From Lutibacter sp. (GTDB taxonomy: Bacteria > Bacteroidota > Bacteroidia > Flavobacteriales > Flavobacteriaceae): DNA of 11,925 nucleotides. The translations under genes and the position numbers were made by a program. The stretch is taken from assembly GCA_003516285.1 (NCBI GenBank), contig DPCK01000039.1, positions 8,757-20,681 of the forward strand, in the 5' to 3' direction. The notes under the pieces are model-generated. The model was not told the origin of the DNA. It saw only the letters and a list, made by a program, of their open reading frames with translations, and made no database searches. This document shows, in pieces, positions 1 through 9,100 of the stretch (its first letter is position 1; each line of letters opens with the position of its first letter).

Positions 1-500
1 CCAACTGAATATTGCATCATTTCAAAATCAACTGGCGTATTTACTTTTTTATAAGCTCCAGTAACGTTTATTCCAACGTGGTCATTAAACCAAGCGTTAA
101 TACCTGCTCCCGCATTAAAACCTAAACCATTTTCGGAACCTACCCAGCTTTCACTTCCTCCAACGAATAAGAAAGGATCAAACCAACCTGATTTCCCAAA
201 GGCATTGTTCAAAGCATATTTTGCATTTAAATCTATCCCTACAAATGTAGCATCCGCGCCTGTTCCCCAAGGTCTGCTAATTTCATTAACAGCACCTGCT
301 AACTCTAAGCTAAATCCTTTTCCTAAATATCTTCCAAGTGACATTTTAGGACCTATAGTAATATCTGAATCTCCACCTTTAACGTCGATTGCGTTTGCTC
401 CAAACGTTAGTAACCATGGATTTTGTGTGTCCTGAGCATTAGTAGTGCCGTAGGATACAATTAATAACAAAGCCATAAAGGCAATTTTTACTTGTTTCAT
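1..500 (-). CDS. OmpA-like outer-membrane beta-barrel protein, N-terminal part (cut by window edge)
   Basis: The ATG is at 500-498 and the frame stays open to the left edge, giving 166 codons with the C-terminus missing. Residues 1-23 form a signal peptide: MKQVK, a hydrophobic stretch, then a likely cleavage site after TNA before QDTQNPW. The mature part has alternating polar and hydrophobic strands rich in Gly and aromatic residues, such as NPWLLTFGANAID, GRYLGKGFSLELAG and AWFNDHVGINVTGAYKK. This resembles the N-terminal barrel of flavobacterial OmpA-family porins, which anchor the outer membrane and often end in a peptidoglycan-binding domain. That end lies outside the window, so full OmpA architecture is inference. 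It has its own promoter and about 60 bases of leader. It could also be a barrel-only outer-membrane protein. Confidence 0.8.
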   Translation of the reverse strand, partial: MKQVKIAFMALLLIVSYGTTNAQDTQNPWLLTFGANAIDVKGGDSDITIGPKMSLGRYLGKGFSLELAGAVNEISRPWGTGADATFVGIDLNAKYALNNAFGKSGWFDPFLFVGGSESWVGSENGLGFNAGAGINAWFNDHVGINVTGAYKKVNTPVDFEMMQYSV

Positions 501-570
501 TTTTAGTAAGTTTAAATTTAATGTTCTTTTTTCGCAATAAAGAAAGCCATAAAGACTATCCAATTGCTAA

Positions 571-598
571 CAAAAATACAAAAATATATTGAAAACAA
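571..598 (-). promoter_or_regulatory. Bacteroidota-type promoter with two tandem -7 boxes, for the OmpA-like gene
   Basis: Reading the minus strand, TTG (598-596) is followed by a 17-base spacer and TATTTTTG (578-571), matching TTG-N17-23-TAnnTTTG. A second perfect copy of TATTTTTG abuts it upstream (586-579). That copy could pair with another TTG further upstream at a spacing of 22. The first box would give a leader of roughly 60-65 bases before the ATG at 500. Experimental start-site mapping would decide which box is used. Confidence 0.65.
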
Positions 599-616
599 TG
601 ATGTTTTACAATTTTT

Positions 617-1810
617 CTATATAACATTGAGTAATTTACCAATTTTAATGAATGCAATTATTGCTTTTTCCAATTGTTCAGCGGTGTGCGCAGCTGAAAG
701 TTGCACCCTAATTCTTGCTTTTCCTTTTGGTACCACCGGGTAAAAGAAACCGATTACATATATACCTTCTTCCAACAACATATTGGCCATATCTTGTGAC
801 AGCTTGGCATCGTAGAGCATTACTGGCACAATTGCCGAGTCTCCTTTTACGATATCAAACCCCGCTTTTATCATCCCTTTTTTAAAATAGTTGGTATTCC
901 ATTCCAACTTATCTCTTAAAGTAGTGTCTTTTGAAATCATTTCAAATACTTTTAAAGAAGCGCCCACAATTGCAGGAGCCAATGAGTTTGAGAACAAATA
1001 AGGTCTTGAGCGCTGACGCAACAATTCAATAATTTCCTTTTTCCCGGTTGTGTAACCGCCCATAGCGCCGCCAAGTGCTTTTCCAAGAGTCCCTGTTACA
1101 ATGTCAACGCGGCCCATTACATTTTTTAACTCTAAAGTTCCACGTCCTGTTTTTCCAATAAAACCTGCTGCGTGACATTCATCTACCATCACCAAGGCAT
1201 CATATTTATCGGCTAAATCACAAATTTTATCGAGTTGAGCCACAACGCCATCCATAGAAAAAACACCGTCGGTGGCTATTAATTTGAATCGGTGATTCTT
1301 TTTTCTGGCTTCAATAAGCTGTGATTCAAGTGATTCCATATCATTATTTTCATAGCGATATCGTGCAGCTTTACACAAACGAACTCCGTCAATAATTGAA
1401 GCGTGGTTTAAAGAATCTGAAATAATGGCGTCTTCATCTGATAAAAGTGGTTCAAAAACGCCTCCGTTTGCATCAAAAGCGGCAGCATATAAAATAGTGT
1501 CTTCCGTTTTATAAAATTCGGCAATTTTTTGCTCCAATTGTTTGTGAATATCTTGTGTTCCGCAAATAAAACGAACCGAAGACATCCCATAACCGTGACT
1601 ATCTAAAGCGTCTTTTGCGGCTTGAATGACTTCTGGATTGTTTGACAATCCCAAATAATTATTGGCGCAAAAATTAATGACTTCCTGCCCAGTGCTAATT
1701 TTTATGACCGCATCTTGCGATGATGTAATCACGCGTTCAGATTTATATAATCCTGCATCTTTAATATCTTGCAGTTCCTTTTGTAAATGTTGTTGTATTT
1801 TGCCGTACAT
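617..1810 (-). CDS. kbl: Glycine C-acetyltransferase (2-amino-3-ketobutyrate CoA ligase)
   Basis: This PLP enzyme interconverts 2-amino-3-ketobutyrate plus CoA with glycine plus acetyl-CoA, the second step of threonine breakdown through threonine dehydrogenase. It is cytosolic. The 397-residue length is about that of E. coli Kbl (398). It is a fold-type I aminotransferase of the alpha-oxoamine synthase family. The PLP-binding lysine is K244 in GTLGKALGG. The cofactor-stacking histidine is H136 in DSLNHAS. D210 and H213 lie in MVDECHAAG. CANNYLG (48-54) and the C-terminal RIRVQLSAAHT are also typical of the family. Sister enzymes such as BioF and serine palmitoyltransferase are less likely given the close length and motif match. 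The gene lies 31 bases after the helicase-nuclease gene but has its own promoter. No threonine dehydrogenase gene is adjacent. Confidence 0.95.
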   Translation of the reverse strand: MYGKIQQHLQKELQDIKDAGLYKSERVITSSQDAVIKISTGQEVINFCANNYLGLSNNPEVIQAAKDALDSHGYGMSSVRFICGTQDIHKQLEQKIAEFYKTEDTILYAAAFDANGGVFEPLLSDEDAIISDSLNHASIIDGVRLCKAARYRYENNDMESLESQLIEARKKNHRFKLIATDGVFSMDGVVAQLDKICDLADKYDALVMVDECHAAGFIGKTGRGTLELKNVMGRVDIVTGTLGKALGGAMGGYTTGKKEIIELLRQRSRPYLFSNSLAPAIVGASLKVFEMISKDTTLRDKLEWNTNYFKKGMIKAGFDIVKGDSAIVPVMLYDAKLSQDMANMLLEEGIYVIGFFYPVVPKGKARIRVQLSAAHTAEQLEKAIIAFIKIGKLLNVI

Positions 1811-1826
1811 ATTGTTTATTTTTTTA

Positions 1827-1855
1827 CAAATTTATGCTAATTTAAACTTCTTCAA
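1827..1855 (-). promoter_or_regulatory. Promoter for kbl, overlapping the end of the upstream gene
   Basis: On the minus strand, TTG (1855-1853), an 18-base spacer and TAAATTTG (1834-1827) give a full match to the Bacteroidota promoter form. The -33 element lies inside the last codons of the helicase-nuclease gene, whose stop is at 1844-1842. The predicted transcript would start about 10 bases before the kbl ATG at 1810, so the leader is very short. kbl can therefore be expressed independently of the gene before it. Confidence 0.7.
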
Positions 1856-4800
1856 TTAAAATTTCATCGGTAATATAAACCAATAATTTTTTTTCGACAC
1901 TGAAATTTAAATTTTCCAATGCGGTTGCGTAGCTGTTAATTTGTTGTTTATGTTTTTCATCATATTTTCCGGTTTTATAATCGATGATTGTAACGTTGTT
2001 TTCATTAAAAATCAACCGATCCGGAATTACTGTCTGCTTGTCTAAAGTACTTATTTCCCGTTCGGTGAAAACCATATTATTTTGATCAAAATAAGGAGTA
2101 AGTTGCTGGTGATTTGTGATTTTTTTTAGAATATTGATGAGTTCATTTTGCTCTTCAACAGTAATTTCACCTTTAAATAAATACCGGTTTATGACTTCTT
2201 CAATATCGTTTTCTGTTTTAATTTTGGACAGCATTTCGTGCAGTAAATTCCCGTAAAGTCTGGCTTTTTCCTGATCGGAATCCCAAAGCAAGGACGAATT
2301 GGCAACAATGGAAATTTGGTGGTTTTTCCAAGAATTTCCAATAAAATTTTGCTGAGTTGTGATGTTGCTTTCTTCTTTTTCTAAAAAAGACATACGCATC
2401 GAATTTCCAAAACTGTATTCCTTTTTTTCCGGATTCCACAGCCCAATTTTCTTTAAATATTGGACAAACAAATCCGAAGTGTTTTTGATGGAATCCGAAT
2501 CTTTACCGCCAGTTTTGTCTTCGGTAATTACATATAATTGTTCTACAGCCCTTGTTAACGTTACATACAACAAATTAAAATTGTCCAATTCCAATTCTTC
2601 CTTGCGTTGATCAAATAACTGTCTTCCTTGCTCACCTATGTAATTTAACTTGTCGCCATAATTTAAAAAAACCTGTTTGATATCGCCCAATTGGTCATCT
2701 GAATACCAAACCTTCGGATTTATTTGTCGGTAAACTTCAATGTCATAAGGAAAAATAACCACCTGAAATTCCAGTCCTTTTGCTTTATGGATGGTCATAA
2801 TTCTTACCGCATTTTCCGCTTCAGGCGCAACAATGCTAAACTTGTCTTTTTTTAATTCCCAGAATTCTAAAAACGCGCCTGTTGAAACTTTTTTCTTTTG
2901 CTGAAATTCAAAAACAACATCCAAAAAGAATTGAATGTTTGAATCGGAATCCGGAGCCAAATTAAAACCTCTAATGATGTATTCAACACTTTCATAAAAC
3001 GGCATCTGATGGAATTCATTCAAATTAAAATGAAGTCCGTATTTTTTTAATCCCACAAAAAATTCATCACTTGATAAATTAATAGACCGACCTAAAAAAT
3101 GGTGCTTTTCTTTCTCCAATTTAAAATATTCATACAAAAAATACAGCAATTTAATTTTGTATTCTTTGTAGGAAGGATTTTCGATCACATACAATAAGTT
3201 GATGATGAAGTTTATTTTTTCGTTATTTTTCAGCAATAAAGTTTCCGAAGAAATGATTTCAATGCCGTTTTCCGATAAATATTTTGCCACGGCAATTCCC
3301 TGATCTTTTTTCCGAACCAACACACAAACGTCATTTTTTTTAAAGGAAGGATCTAAATTTTGAATAATTTCGGTCACTTTTTTTGGATAAACTAGTGTTT
3401 TATCTTCCTCCTCATCATTTTTTTCAACAAAAGAAACTTGCACATAACCGCCGTTTTTTTTGCTAATTTTTTGGATATTTCCTTCAAGAAATAAATCTCG
3501 GTAGCTTGGATTGGTTAAAAATTGGGCGCTGTTCTTAAAAAACGCATTGTTGAAATCGATAATTTCCGAATAGCTTCTGAAATTGGTTTCCAAATTTTGC
3601 AGTACTTTTTCAACGTAAAACGGATTGTTATTTTTGTGTTTTTCTTCTGAAGAAAGTGCAATAAACTGTTCCGATTTCCCGCCTCTCCAACGATAAATCG
3701 ATTGTTTTGCATCGCCAACCAACAACAATTTTCCCTGTTCGCCAAGTTCATTTTCCGAAGAAATGGCGTGATCAATGAGCGGTATCAAATTTTGCCACTG
3801 CAATTGTGAAGTATCCTGCATTTCATCAATAAAATAATAGCGAAATTTTTCACCTAGCCGTTCATAAATAAATGGCGCAGGTTCATTTTTAATGGTGTCG
3901 CCAATAAGTTGGTTAAACTCGGCATTTAACAAAATGTTATTTTCTGACTTTATTTCCTGAAGTGCATTGTTGATATAATTTAAAACCGCCAACGGAATTA
4001 AACCCTCCACAATTAAATTATTTAAAACATAGCGAGGATATTTTTCTGCATATAATTTTTTGGATTCAAAATATAATTCCTTTAAAACGGAAGTGATACT
4101 CTCAATAATTTGCTTGGAATTTGCACTGCATTTTGCCGTATAGAAATTTTTATTTTCTTCAATTGTGGTATTTAATCGGCCTTCAAATTTCAACTCATCG
4201 GCTTTTAAATAATTGAGTTTGGTGAGTTTTTTAAAATGATTCGGAAGATCGCCGTAAGAAAATTCATTGTGTTCAAGTCCATTTTCATCAATAATTTTTA
4301 GTGCTTTTTCTCCAATCATTAAAAAATCGGCTTCAAGCAGTTTATTTTCTTTTTGAAGTTTTTCCTTCAACAGTGTAAATTCATCAATAGAAATTTTTTG
4401 GAGCGATTTTAAATTCGTCGCATCGGTTTCATTCAGAATAATTTTGGCAAATGATTTCAATTCGAGTGAAATGTCCCACGCTTTGTCGTCTTCCAGTTTT
4501 TGCAGCGAATAATTCACCAGCAAATCGGTTAATTTTTTGTCACTGCCAATTTTAGAAATCACCACATCAACCGCTTCATTTAACAAGCTTTCAGCATCCA
4601 TTTCAACTTCAAAATTTAAGGGAAGGTGCAAATCGTAGGCAAAAGTTCGGATTAATTTGTGGGTAAAACTATCGATGGTCATAATGCCAAATGCAGAATA
4701 ATTTTGCAATATGGCGTTTAAAATGGCTTTCGATTTGCTAAAAATAACGGTTTCCGATAAATTGGTTTCCTCGCAAATCACTTTAAGCATATCATTTTTT

Positions 4801-5009
4801 TCTTCCTTTGAAAAGGAATGCAAATTCTCAATCACACGCGCTTTCATTTCACCGGCAGCTTTATTGGTGAATGTTACCGCCAATATTTGCTGAAATTTAT
4901 AGGTGTTGTCGCTGGTTAAAATAATTTTTAGATATTCTTTAACCAAGGTAAATGTTTTTCCGCTGCCTGCAGAGGCGCTATATACTTGAAATGAAGTTGA
5001 TTTTTGCAC
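1842..5009 (-). CDS. RecB/AddA-type UvrD-family helicase-nuclease
   Basis: This 1055-residue protein is an SF1 helicase fused to a C-terminal RecB-type nuclease, the architecture of enzymes that resect double-strand breaks for recombination. Visible helicase motifs are Walker A SAGSGKT (13-19), motif Ia AVTFTNKAAGEMK (44-56), Walker B FIDEMQDT (393-400), motif III GDAKQSIYRWRGG (432-444), NLETNFRS (472-479), IMTIHKAKGLEF (737-748) and NLLYVTLTRA (812-821). Nuclease residues look complete: H924 in LLHE, E983/E985, D997 in IPDR, D1010 and K1012 in IIDYKTG, then QINSY (1023-1027). The start is GTG at 5009-5007; it opens just ahead of Walker A and the only nearby upstream ATG is out of frame. No AddB-like or RecC-like partner is present here. 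The choice between the names RecB and AddA is not settled by the sequence. It is insulated from the gene before it by a terminator. Confidence 0.92.
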   Translation of the reverse strand: MQKSTSFQVYSASAGSGKTFTLVKEYLKIILTSDNTYKFQQILAVTFTNKAAGEMKARVIENLHSFSKEEKNDMLKVICEETNLSETVIFSKSKAILNAILQNYSAFGIMTIDSFTHKLIRTFAYDLHLPLNFEVEMDAESLLNEAVDVVISKIGSDKKLTDLLVNYSLQKLEDDKAWDISLELKSFAKIILNETDATNLKSLQKISIDEFTLLKEKLQKENKLLEADFLMIGEKALKIIDENGLEHNEFSYGDLPNHFKKLTKLNYLKADELKFEGRLNTTIEENKNFYTAKCSANSKQIIESITSVLKELYFESKKLYAEKYPRYVLNNLIVEGLIPLAVLNYINNALQEIKSENNILLNAEFNQLIGDTIKNEPAPFIYERLGEKFRYYFIDEMQDTSQLQWQNLIPLIDHAISSENELGEQGKLLLVGDAKQSIYRWRGGKSEQFIALSSEEKHKNNNPFYVEKVLQNLETNFRSYSEIIDFNNAFFKNSAQFLTNPSYRDLFLEGNIQKISKKNGGYVQVSFVEKNDEEEDKTLVYPKKVTEIIQNLDPSFKKNDVCVLVRKKDQGIAVAKYLSENGIEIISSETLLLKNNEKINFIINLLYVIENPSYKEYKIKLLYFLYEYFKLEKEKHHFLGRSINLSSDEFFVGLKKYGLHFNLNEFHQMPFYESVEYIIRGFNLAPDSDSNIQFFLDVVFEFQQKKKVSTGAFLEFWELKKDKFSIVAPEAENAVRIMTIHKAKGLEFQVVIFPYDIEVYRQINPKVWYSDDQLGDIKQVFLNYGDKLNYIGEQGRQLFDQRKEELELDNFNLLYVTLTRAVEQLYVITEDKTGGKDSDSIKNTSDLFVQYLKKIGLWNPEKKEYSFGNSMRMSFLEKEESNITTQQNFIGNSWKNHQISIVANSSLLWDSDQEKARLYGNLLHEMLSKIKTENDIEEVINRYLFKGEITVEEQNELINILKKITNHQQLTPYFDQNNMVFTEREISTLDKQTVIPDRLIFNENNVTIIDYKTGKYDEKHKQQINSYATALENLNFSVEKKLLVYITDEILIEEV

Positions 5010-5044
5010 GTGTAATTTTTATTGCAAATTAGCATTTTAAACGC

Positions 5045-5073
5045 AAAAAGCCGAACATAATGTTCGGCTTTTT
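5045..5073 (-). terminator. Intrinsic terminator after the TerB-like gene
   Basis: A perfect 13-base-pair stem (AAAAAGCCGAACA at 5045-5057 with its complement at 5061-5073) closes a 3-base loop. On the minus strand it ends in GGCTTTTT, and it lies 17 bases past the TerB-like stop at 5091. A T-run also follows on the plus strand, so it could work both ways. It separates the TerB pair from the helicase-nuclease gene. Confidence 0.88.
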
Positions 5074-5090
5074 AACATCTTATGAACTTT

Positions 5091-5525
5091 TTAAATTCTA
5101 TTCACCCTTTTTATGGCTTTTGAAAAATCTTCTAAATCGTTGTTGTTTAAAATTAAATGAATGGATTCGTTGGTTACTTTTTCAACATTGTCTAAAGGAA
5201 AACCAAGTCCGATTACCAATCTTTTTAATACGTCTGCTTCCTCTTTTGAAGCCTCACCATCAGCGAAAACCATCGTTGCCAAATCATACAAATGCTCAAT
5301 GCGTTCATCATAGCCGTGAGGCGTGGCTTGAGAATAATCATTCGGATTTTCAAGTATTTCCTTATATTTTTCTTCTAAAATGTGAAATCTTCTTGCGAGT
5401 CTTTTCAATAATTTTTCTTCGCCTTCGGTAATTACGTCATCGGCCAAAGCCAATCGTACAATACTGGCAAAATGCGCGATGTTTCTTTTTTGTTCCCCGC
5501 TTAAATTATAATCCGATAATGCCAT
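5091..5525 (-). CDS. TerB-like protein, copy 1 (acidic loops kept)
   Basis: This 144-residue protein has no signal peptide and should be cytosolic and all-helical. It resembles the TerB tellurite-resistance/DjlA N-terminal family. It contains two similar helical units, each with an acidic loop: LADDVITEGE (27-36) and FADGEASKEE (87-96). Such loops in the family are suspected to bind metal. The name does not establish tellurite resistance, and the real role is unknown. I chose ATG 5525 over an upstream TTG at 5546 for two reasons: the TTG lies inside the predicted -7 box, and from the ATG the protein aligns without gaps to its neighbour over all 144 residues. About 60 of 144 positions are identical by my hand alignment. 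It is the second gene of a tandem duplicate pair and ends before a strong terminator. Confidence 0.8.
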   Translation of the reverse strand: MALSDYNLSGEQKRNIAHFASIVRLALADDVITEGEEKLLKRLARRFHILEEKYKEILENPNDYSQATPHGYDERIEHLYDLATMVFADGEASKEEADVLKRLVIGLGFPLDNVEKVTNESIHLILNNNDLEDFSKAIKRVNRI

Positions 5526-5543
5526 TTTTCTAATTTTTAACCG

Positions 5544-5551
5544 CAAATATA
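5544..5551 (-). promoter_or_regulatory. -7 promoter box for TerB-like copy 1
   Basis: TATATTTG on the minus strand (5551-5544) fits TAnnTTTG exactly. No clear TTG lies at the expected upstream distance, so the -33 half is weak. Transcription would start near 5537, about 12 bases before the ATG at 5525. If used, it lets copy 1 be expressed without copy 2. Confidence 0.5.
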
Positions 5552-5591
5552 GATAAATGAATAAAATATCTGCCGAAAAAAAATCATAAAT

Positions 5592-6038
5592 TTAAGAGGT
5601 GTGTTTAATTGGATTCACTTTTTTGATCACATTTTTAAAATCCTCAATATCTGGTTCTTTTAAAAAAAATCTGATGGCTTCTTTCACAATTTGTCTTACA
5701 TTTTCGACGGGGAAACCCAATCCCAACGCAATTTTGTCCATAGTCGTGGTTTTATCTATGGTCGGATTTCTGTCTAAAAACAACATTTTTGTCAAATCAT
5801 ATAAACGTTCCAGGCGTTCATCATAACTATCGGGAGAAATTGCTTCAAAATTGGCAGGATTTTTTAAAATGGCATCAAACTCGCTTTTTGTAATATCCAG
5901 TCTGCTAGCCAATCTTTCCAATAATTTAAATTCAGCATCATTAATTCTGTGATCAAGCAAGGCTAATTTCACAATTGAAGCAAAATGTCCTTTGTTTTGC
6001 TCGTGCAACCGGGTTGGGTATAAATCTGAAATTGACAT
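5592..6038 (-). CDS. TerB-like protein, copy 2 (acidic loops degenerate)
   Basis: This 148-residue cytosolic helical protein is paralogous to the next gene on the same strand, 66 bases away. Shared blocks include HFASIV (18-23), YDER-E-LYDL (72-82), GLGFP (106-110) and a C-terminal DF..-I-K-VN pattern (133-142). At the places where copy 1 has acidic loops, this one reads LLDHRINDAE (27-36) and FLDRNPTIDK (87-96). The DD and DG pairs are gone, and basic residues and a proline have entered. The fold is probably kept while any metal site is altered. Function is unknown; the TerB label is from general resemblance only. The ATG at 6038 is well supported by an AAGGA ribosome site 6 bases upstream. 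It is divergent from mfd. Confidence 0.78.
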   Translation of the reverse strand: MSISDLYPTRLHEQNKGHFASIVKLALLDHRINDAEFKLLERLASRLDITKSEFDAILKNPANFEAISPDSYDERLERLYDLTKMLFLDRNPTIDKTTTMDKIALGLGFPVENVRQIVKEAIRFFLKEPDIEDFKNVIKKVNPIKHTS

Positions 6039-6109
6039 AACGGTTCCTTTTTTATTTATTCCCTATAAATTTAATAATTTTTGCTGAATTTTTCTTCATT
6101 TTTTTTAAA
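6039..6109. promoter_or_regulatory. Divergent promoter region between the TerB-like pair and mfd
   Basis: These 71 bases must start transcription in both directions. Toward the TerB-like genes, the minus strand has TAAATTTA, one base off TAnnTTTG. Toward mfd, the plus strand has AATTTTTG at 6075-6082, also one base off. Neither has a convincing TTG at the right distance. A run of eight T residues precedes the mfd ATG and no ribosome site is seen for mfd. The region's role is required by the gene layout; the exact boxes are uncertain. Confidence 0.5.
6044..6049 (-). promoter_or_regulatory. Shine-Dalgarno-like site for TerB-like copy 2
   Basis: The minus strand reads AAGGAACCGTT then ATG, placing AAGGA 6 bases before the start at 6038. 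Strong purine sites like this are uncommon among the other starts in this window, where leaders are just A/T-rich. It fixes the start codon of this gene. Confidence 0.55.
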
Positions 6110-9100
6110 ATGCTACCTTTGGCAAAATTTGCAAATTTGAGCAAACAAGCTATTGTTAAAATTTACGGACAAATTGTTGAAGAAAAACAGTTGGTTCAAT
6201 TACTGTTAAAGGAAAATCACCATTTTCAAATTTCGAATTTGGTTGGGTCTTCATTGTCTTTTATTATTGCGGAAAGTTTTAAAAAAATTGAAAAACCATT
6301 TTTGTTGATTTTTAATGATAAGGAAGAAGCTGCCTATTATTTAAACGATTTGGAGCAACTTTTAACCGATAAAGATGTGCTTTTTTATCCGGGTTCCTAC
6401 CGCAGGCCATATCAAATCGAAGAAACCGACAACGCCAATGTGTTGTTGCGCTCAGAAGTTTTAAACCGCATAAATTCCCGCAAAAAACCGGCAATAATTG
6501 TCACCTATCCCGAGGCGCTTTTTGAACAAGTGGTCACCAAAGCGGAATTGAACAGAAACACACTAAAAATTTCTGTCGATGATAAATTGAGTCTGGATTT
6601 TGTGAACGAAGTGCTGTTTGAATACCATTTTAACAGGGTTGATTTTGTGAGTGAACCAGGCGAATTTTCGGTTCGAGGCGGAATTATTGACGTTTTTTCT
6701 TTTTCAAATGACGAACCTTACCGCATCGAATTTTTTGGTGATGAAGTGGAAAGTATCCGGACTTTTGATGTTGAAACACAACTTTCTACTGAAAAAATCA
6801 ATAAAATCAGCGTTATGCCCAATGTTGAAAATAAAGCATTGACCGAAAAAAGAGACAGTTTTTTAAAATATATTTCTGATAAAACGGTAGTTTTTACCAA
6901 AGATTTAAACCTGCTTTTTAATACATTGGACAATCTCTTCGGAAAAGCGGAAAATGCTTTTAAAGATTTAAATTCGGCTTTAAATCACGCAAAACCAAAC
7001 GAACTTTTTTGTGACGGCGACCTCATCAAAAAACAATTACAGGATTTTTCTTTGGTTGAAATTGTGAATGCAAGGATTTCAAAAGACGATTCAAAATCAA
7101 ATAACGTTGTGGTTTTCAACACAAAACCGCAGCCTTCATTCAACAAACAATTCGATTTACTGATTGAAAATTTTCATCAAAACAGCGAAAACGGATTTTC
7201 AAATTACCTGTTTTGCGATTCACAAAAACAGGCCGATCGTTTTAAAGATATTTTTAGCGATTTGGACAAGGAATTAGAATACACAACGCTCGTTTTTCCT
7301 TTGTTTCAGGGATTTATTGACATTGAAAATAAATTGGTTTGCTATACCGACCATCAAATTTTTGAGCGTTATCACAAATTCAGATTAAAAAACGGCTACG
7401 CAAAAAAGCAAACCATCACTTTAAAGGAATTGACCAATCTTGAAATTGGCGATTATGTAACACATATTGATCACGGAATAGGAAAGTTTGGCGGACTTCA
7501 AAAAATTGATGTTGAAGGAAAACAGCAGGAAGCCATTAAATTAATTTATGGCGATCGTGATATTTTATACATCAGCATTCATTCGTTGCATAAAATTGCA
7601 AAATACAACGGCAAAGACGGCACCGCGCCAAAATTGCATAAGTTGGGTTCCGGCGCCTGGAAAGCTTTAAAACAAAAAACCAAATCGCGCATACGGCATA
7701 TTGCCTTTAATTTAATTGAATTGTATGCGAAACGAAAAATGCAAAAAGGTTTTGCATTTCGTCCCGACAGTTATTTGCAACACGAACTTGAAGCCAGCTT
7801 TTTGTATGAAGACACGCCTGATCAATCTTCTTCAACCCAAGATGTGAAAAATGATATGGAAAATGAACGGCCAATGGACCGTTTGGTTTGTGGGGATGTG
7901 GGCTTCGGAAAAACAGAAATTGCCATCAGGGCGGCATTTAAAGCGGTTGATAACGGTAAACAGGTTGCTGTTTTGGTGCCAACCACCATTTTGGCTTTTC
8001 AGCATTTTAAAACCTTTGGCGAGCGCTTAAAAGATTTTCCCGTAACCGTGGAATATTTGAATCGATTTAGAACTGCAACACAGCGAAAAGCTGTTTTAAA
8101 AGGATTGGAAGATGGTTCTGTGGATATTGTAATCGGAACGCACCAATTGACAAATTCAGCCATAAAATATAAAGATTTGGGTTTGTTGATTGTTGATGAA
8201 GAGCAAAAATTTGGCGTGGCCGTTAAGGATAAATTGAAAACTTTAAAAGAAAATATTGACACCTTAACGCTTACCGCAACGCCAATTCCTAGAACCTTGC
8301 AGTTTTCGTTGATGGCCGCACGCGATTTATCGGTCATCAACACACCACCGCCAAATCGTGTTCCCATTGAAAGTAATGTGATTCGTTTTAGCGAAGAAGT
8401 GATTCGAGATGCGATTCGCTATGAAATTCAGCGGGGCGGACAAGTATTTTTTATTCATAACCGCATTGAAAACATCAAAGAAGTTGCCGGAATGTTGCAA
8501 AGATTGGTTCCTGATGCTAAAATTGGGATTGGACACGGACAAATGGAAGGCAAAAAACTGGAAGGTTTGATGCTTGGTTTTATCAACAATGAATTTGATG
8601 TGTTGGTTTCCACAACCATCGTTGAAAGCGGTTTGGACGTGCCAAATGCAAACACCATTTTCATCAACAATGCCAACAATTTCGGACTGTCCGATTTGCA
8701 TCAAATGCGCGGACGCGTTGGGCGATCGAACAAAAAAGCGTTTTGCTATTTTATTACGCCGCCTTACCATATGATGACCGATGATGCCCGAAAACGCATT
8801 CAGGCCATTGAATTATTTACGGAGTTGGGCAGCGGCATTCAAATTGCGATGAAAGATCTGGAAATTCGCGGTGCGGGTGATTTATTGGGTGGCGAACAAA
8901 GCGGATTCATCAACGATATCGGTTTTGAAACCTATCAAAAAATATTGAATGAAACCATTGAGGAATTGAAGGAAAATGAGTTCAAAGAATTGTATAAAGA
9001 CAGTGATGAAAAACCAAAAGACTATGTAAAAGATATTCAGATTGATACCGATTTTGAAATTCTTTTTCCGGATGACTATATCAATGTGATTTCTGAAAGA

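Noticed and set aside
5060..5431. 123-codon plus-strand open frame opposite TerB-like copy 1
   Set aside because: It begins within the terminator hairpin and runs antisense to a gene with a clear paralog. The composition, rich in Leu, Phe and Arg, is typical of a reverse-strand frame in AT-rich coding DNA.
5525..5546. TTG start giving a seven-residue longer TerB-like copy 1
   Set aside because: The TTG is part of the TATATTTG promoter box, and the longer form breaks the gapless alignment with copy 2.
5091..6038. A tellurite-resistance (ter) operon
   Set aside because: No TerA, TerC, TerD/E or other ter genes are present; only TerB-like proteins occur, so resistance should not be inferred.
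7999..8367. 122-codon open frame on the minus strand inside mfd
   Set aside because: Antisense to the Walker B region of mfd, low-complexity Ser/Thr/Lys/Val composition and no family resemblance.
8327..8770. 147-codon open frame on the minus strand inside mfd
   Set aside because: It lies antisense to the highly conserved motor domain of mfd, its translation shows no motif or domain pattern, and there is no promoter or ribosome site. The mfd codon pattern explains it.
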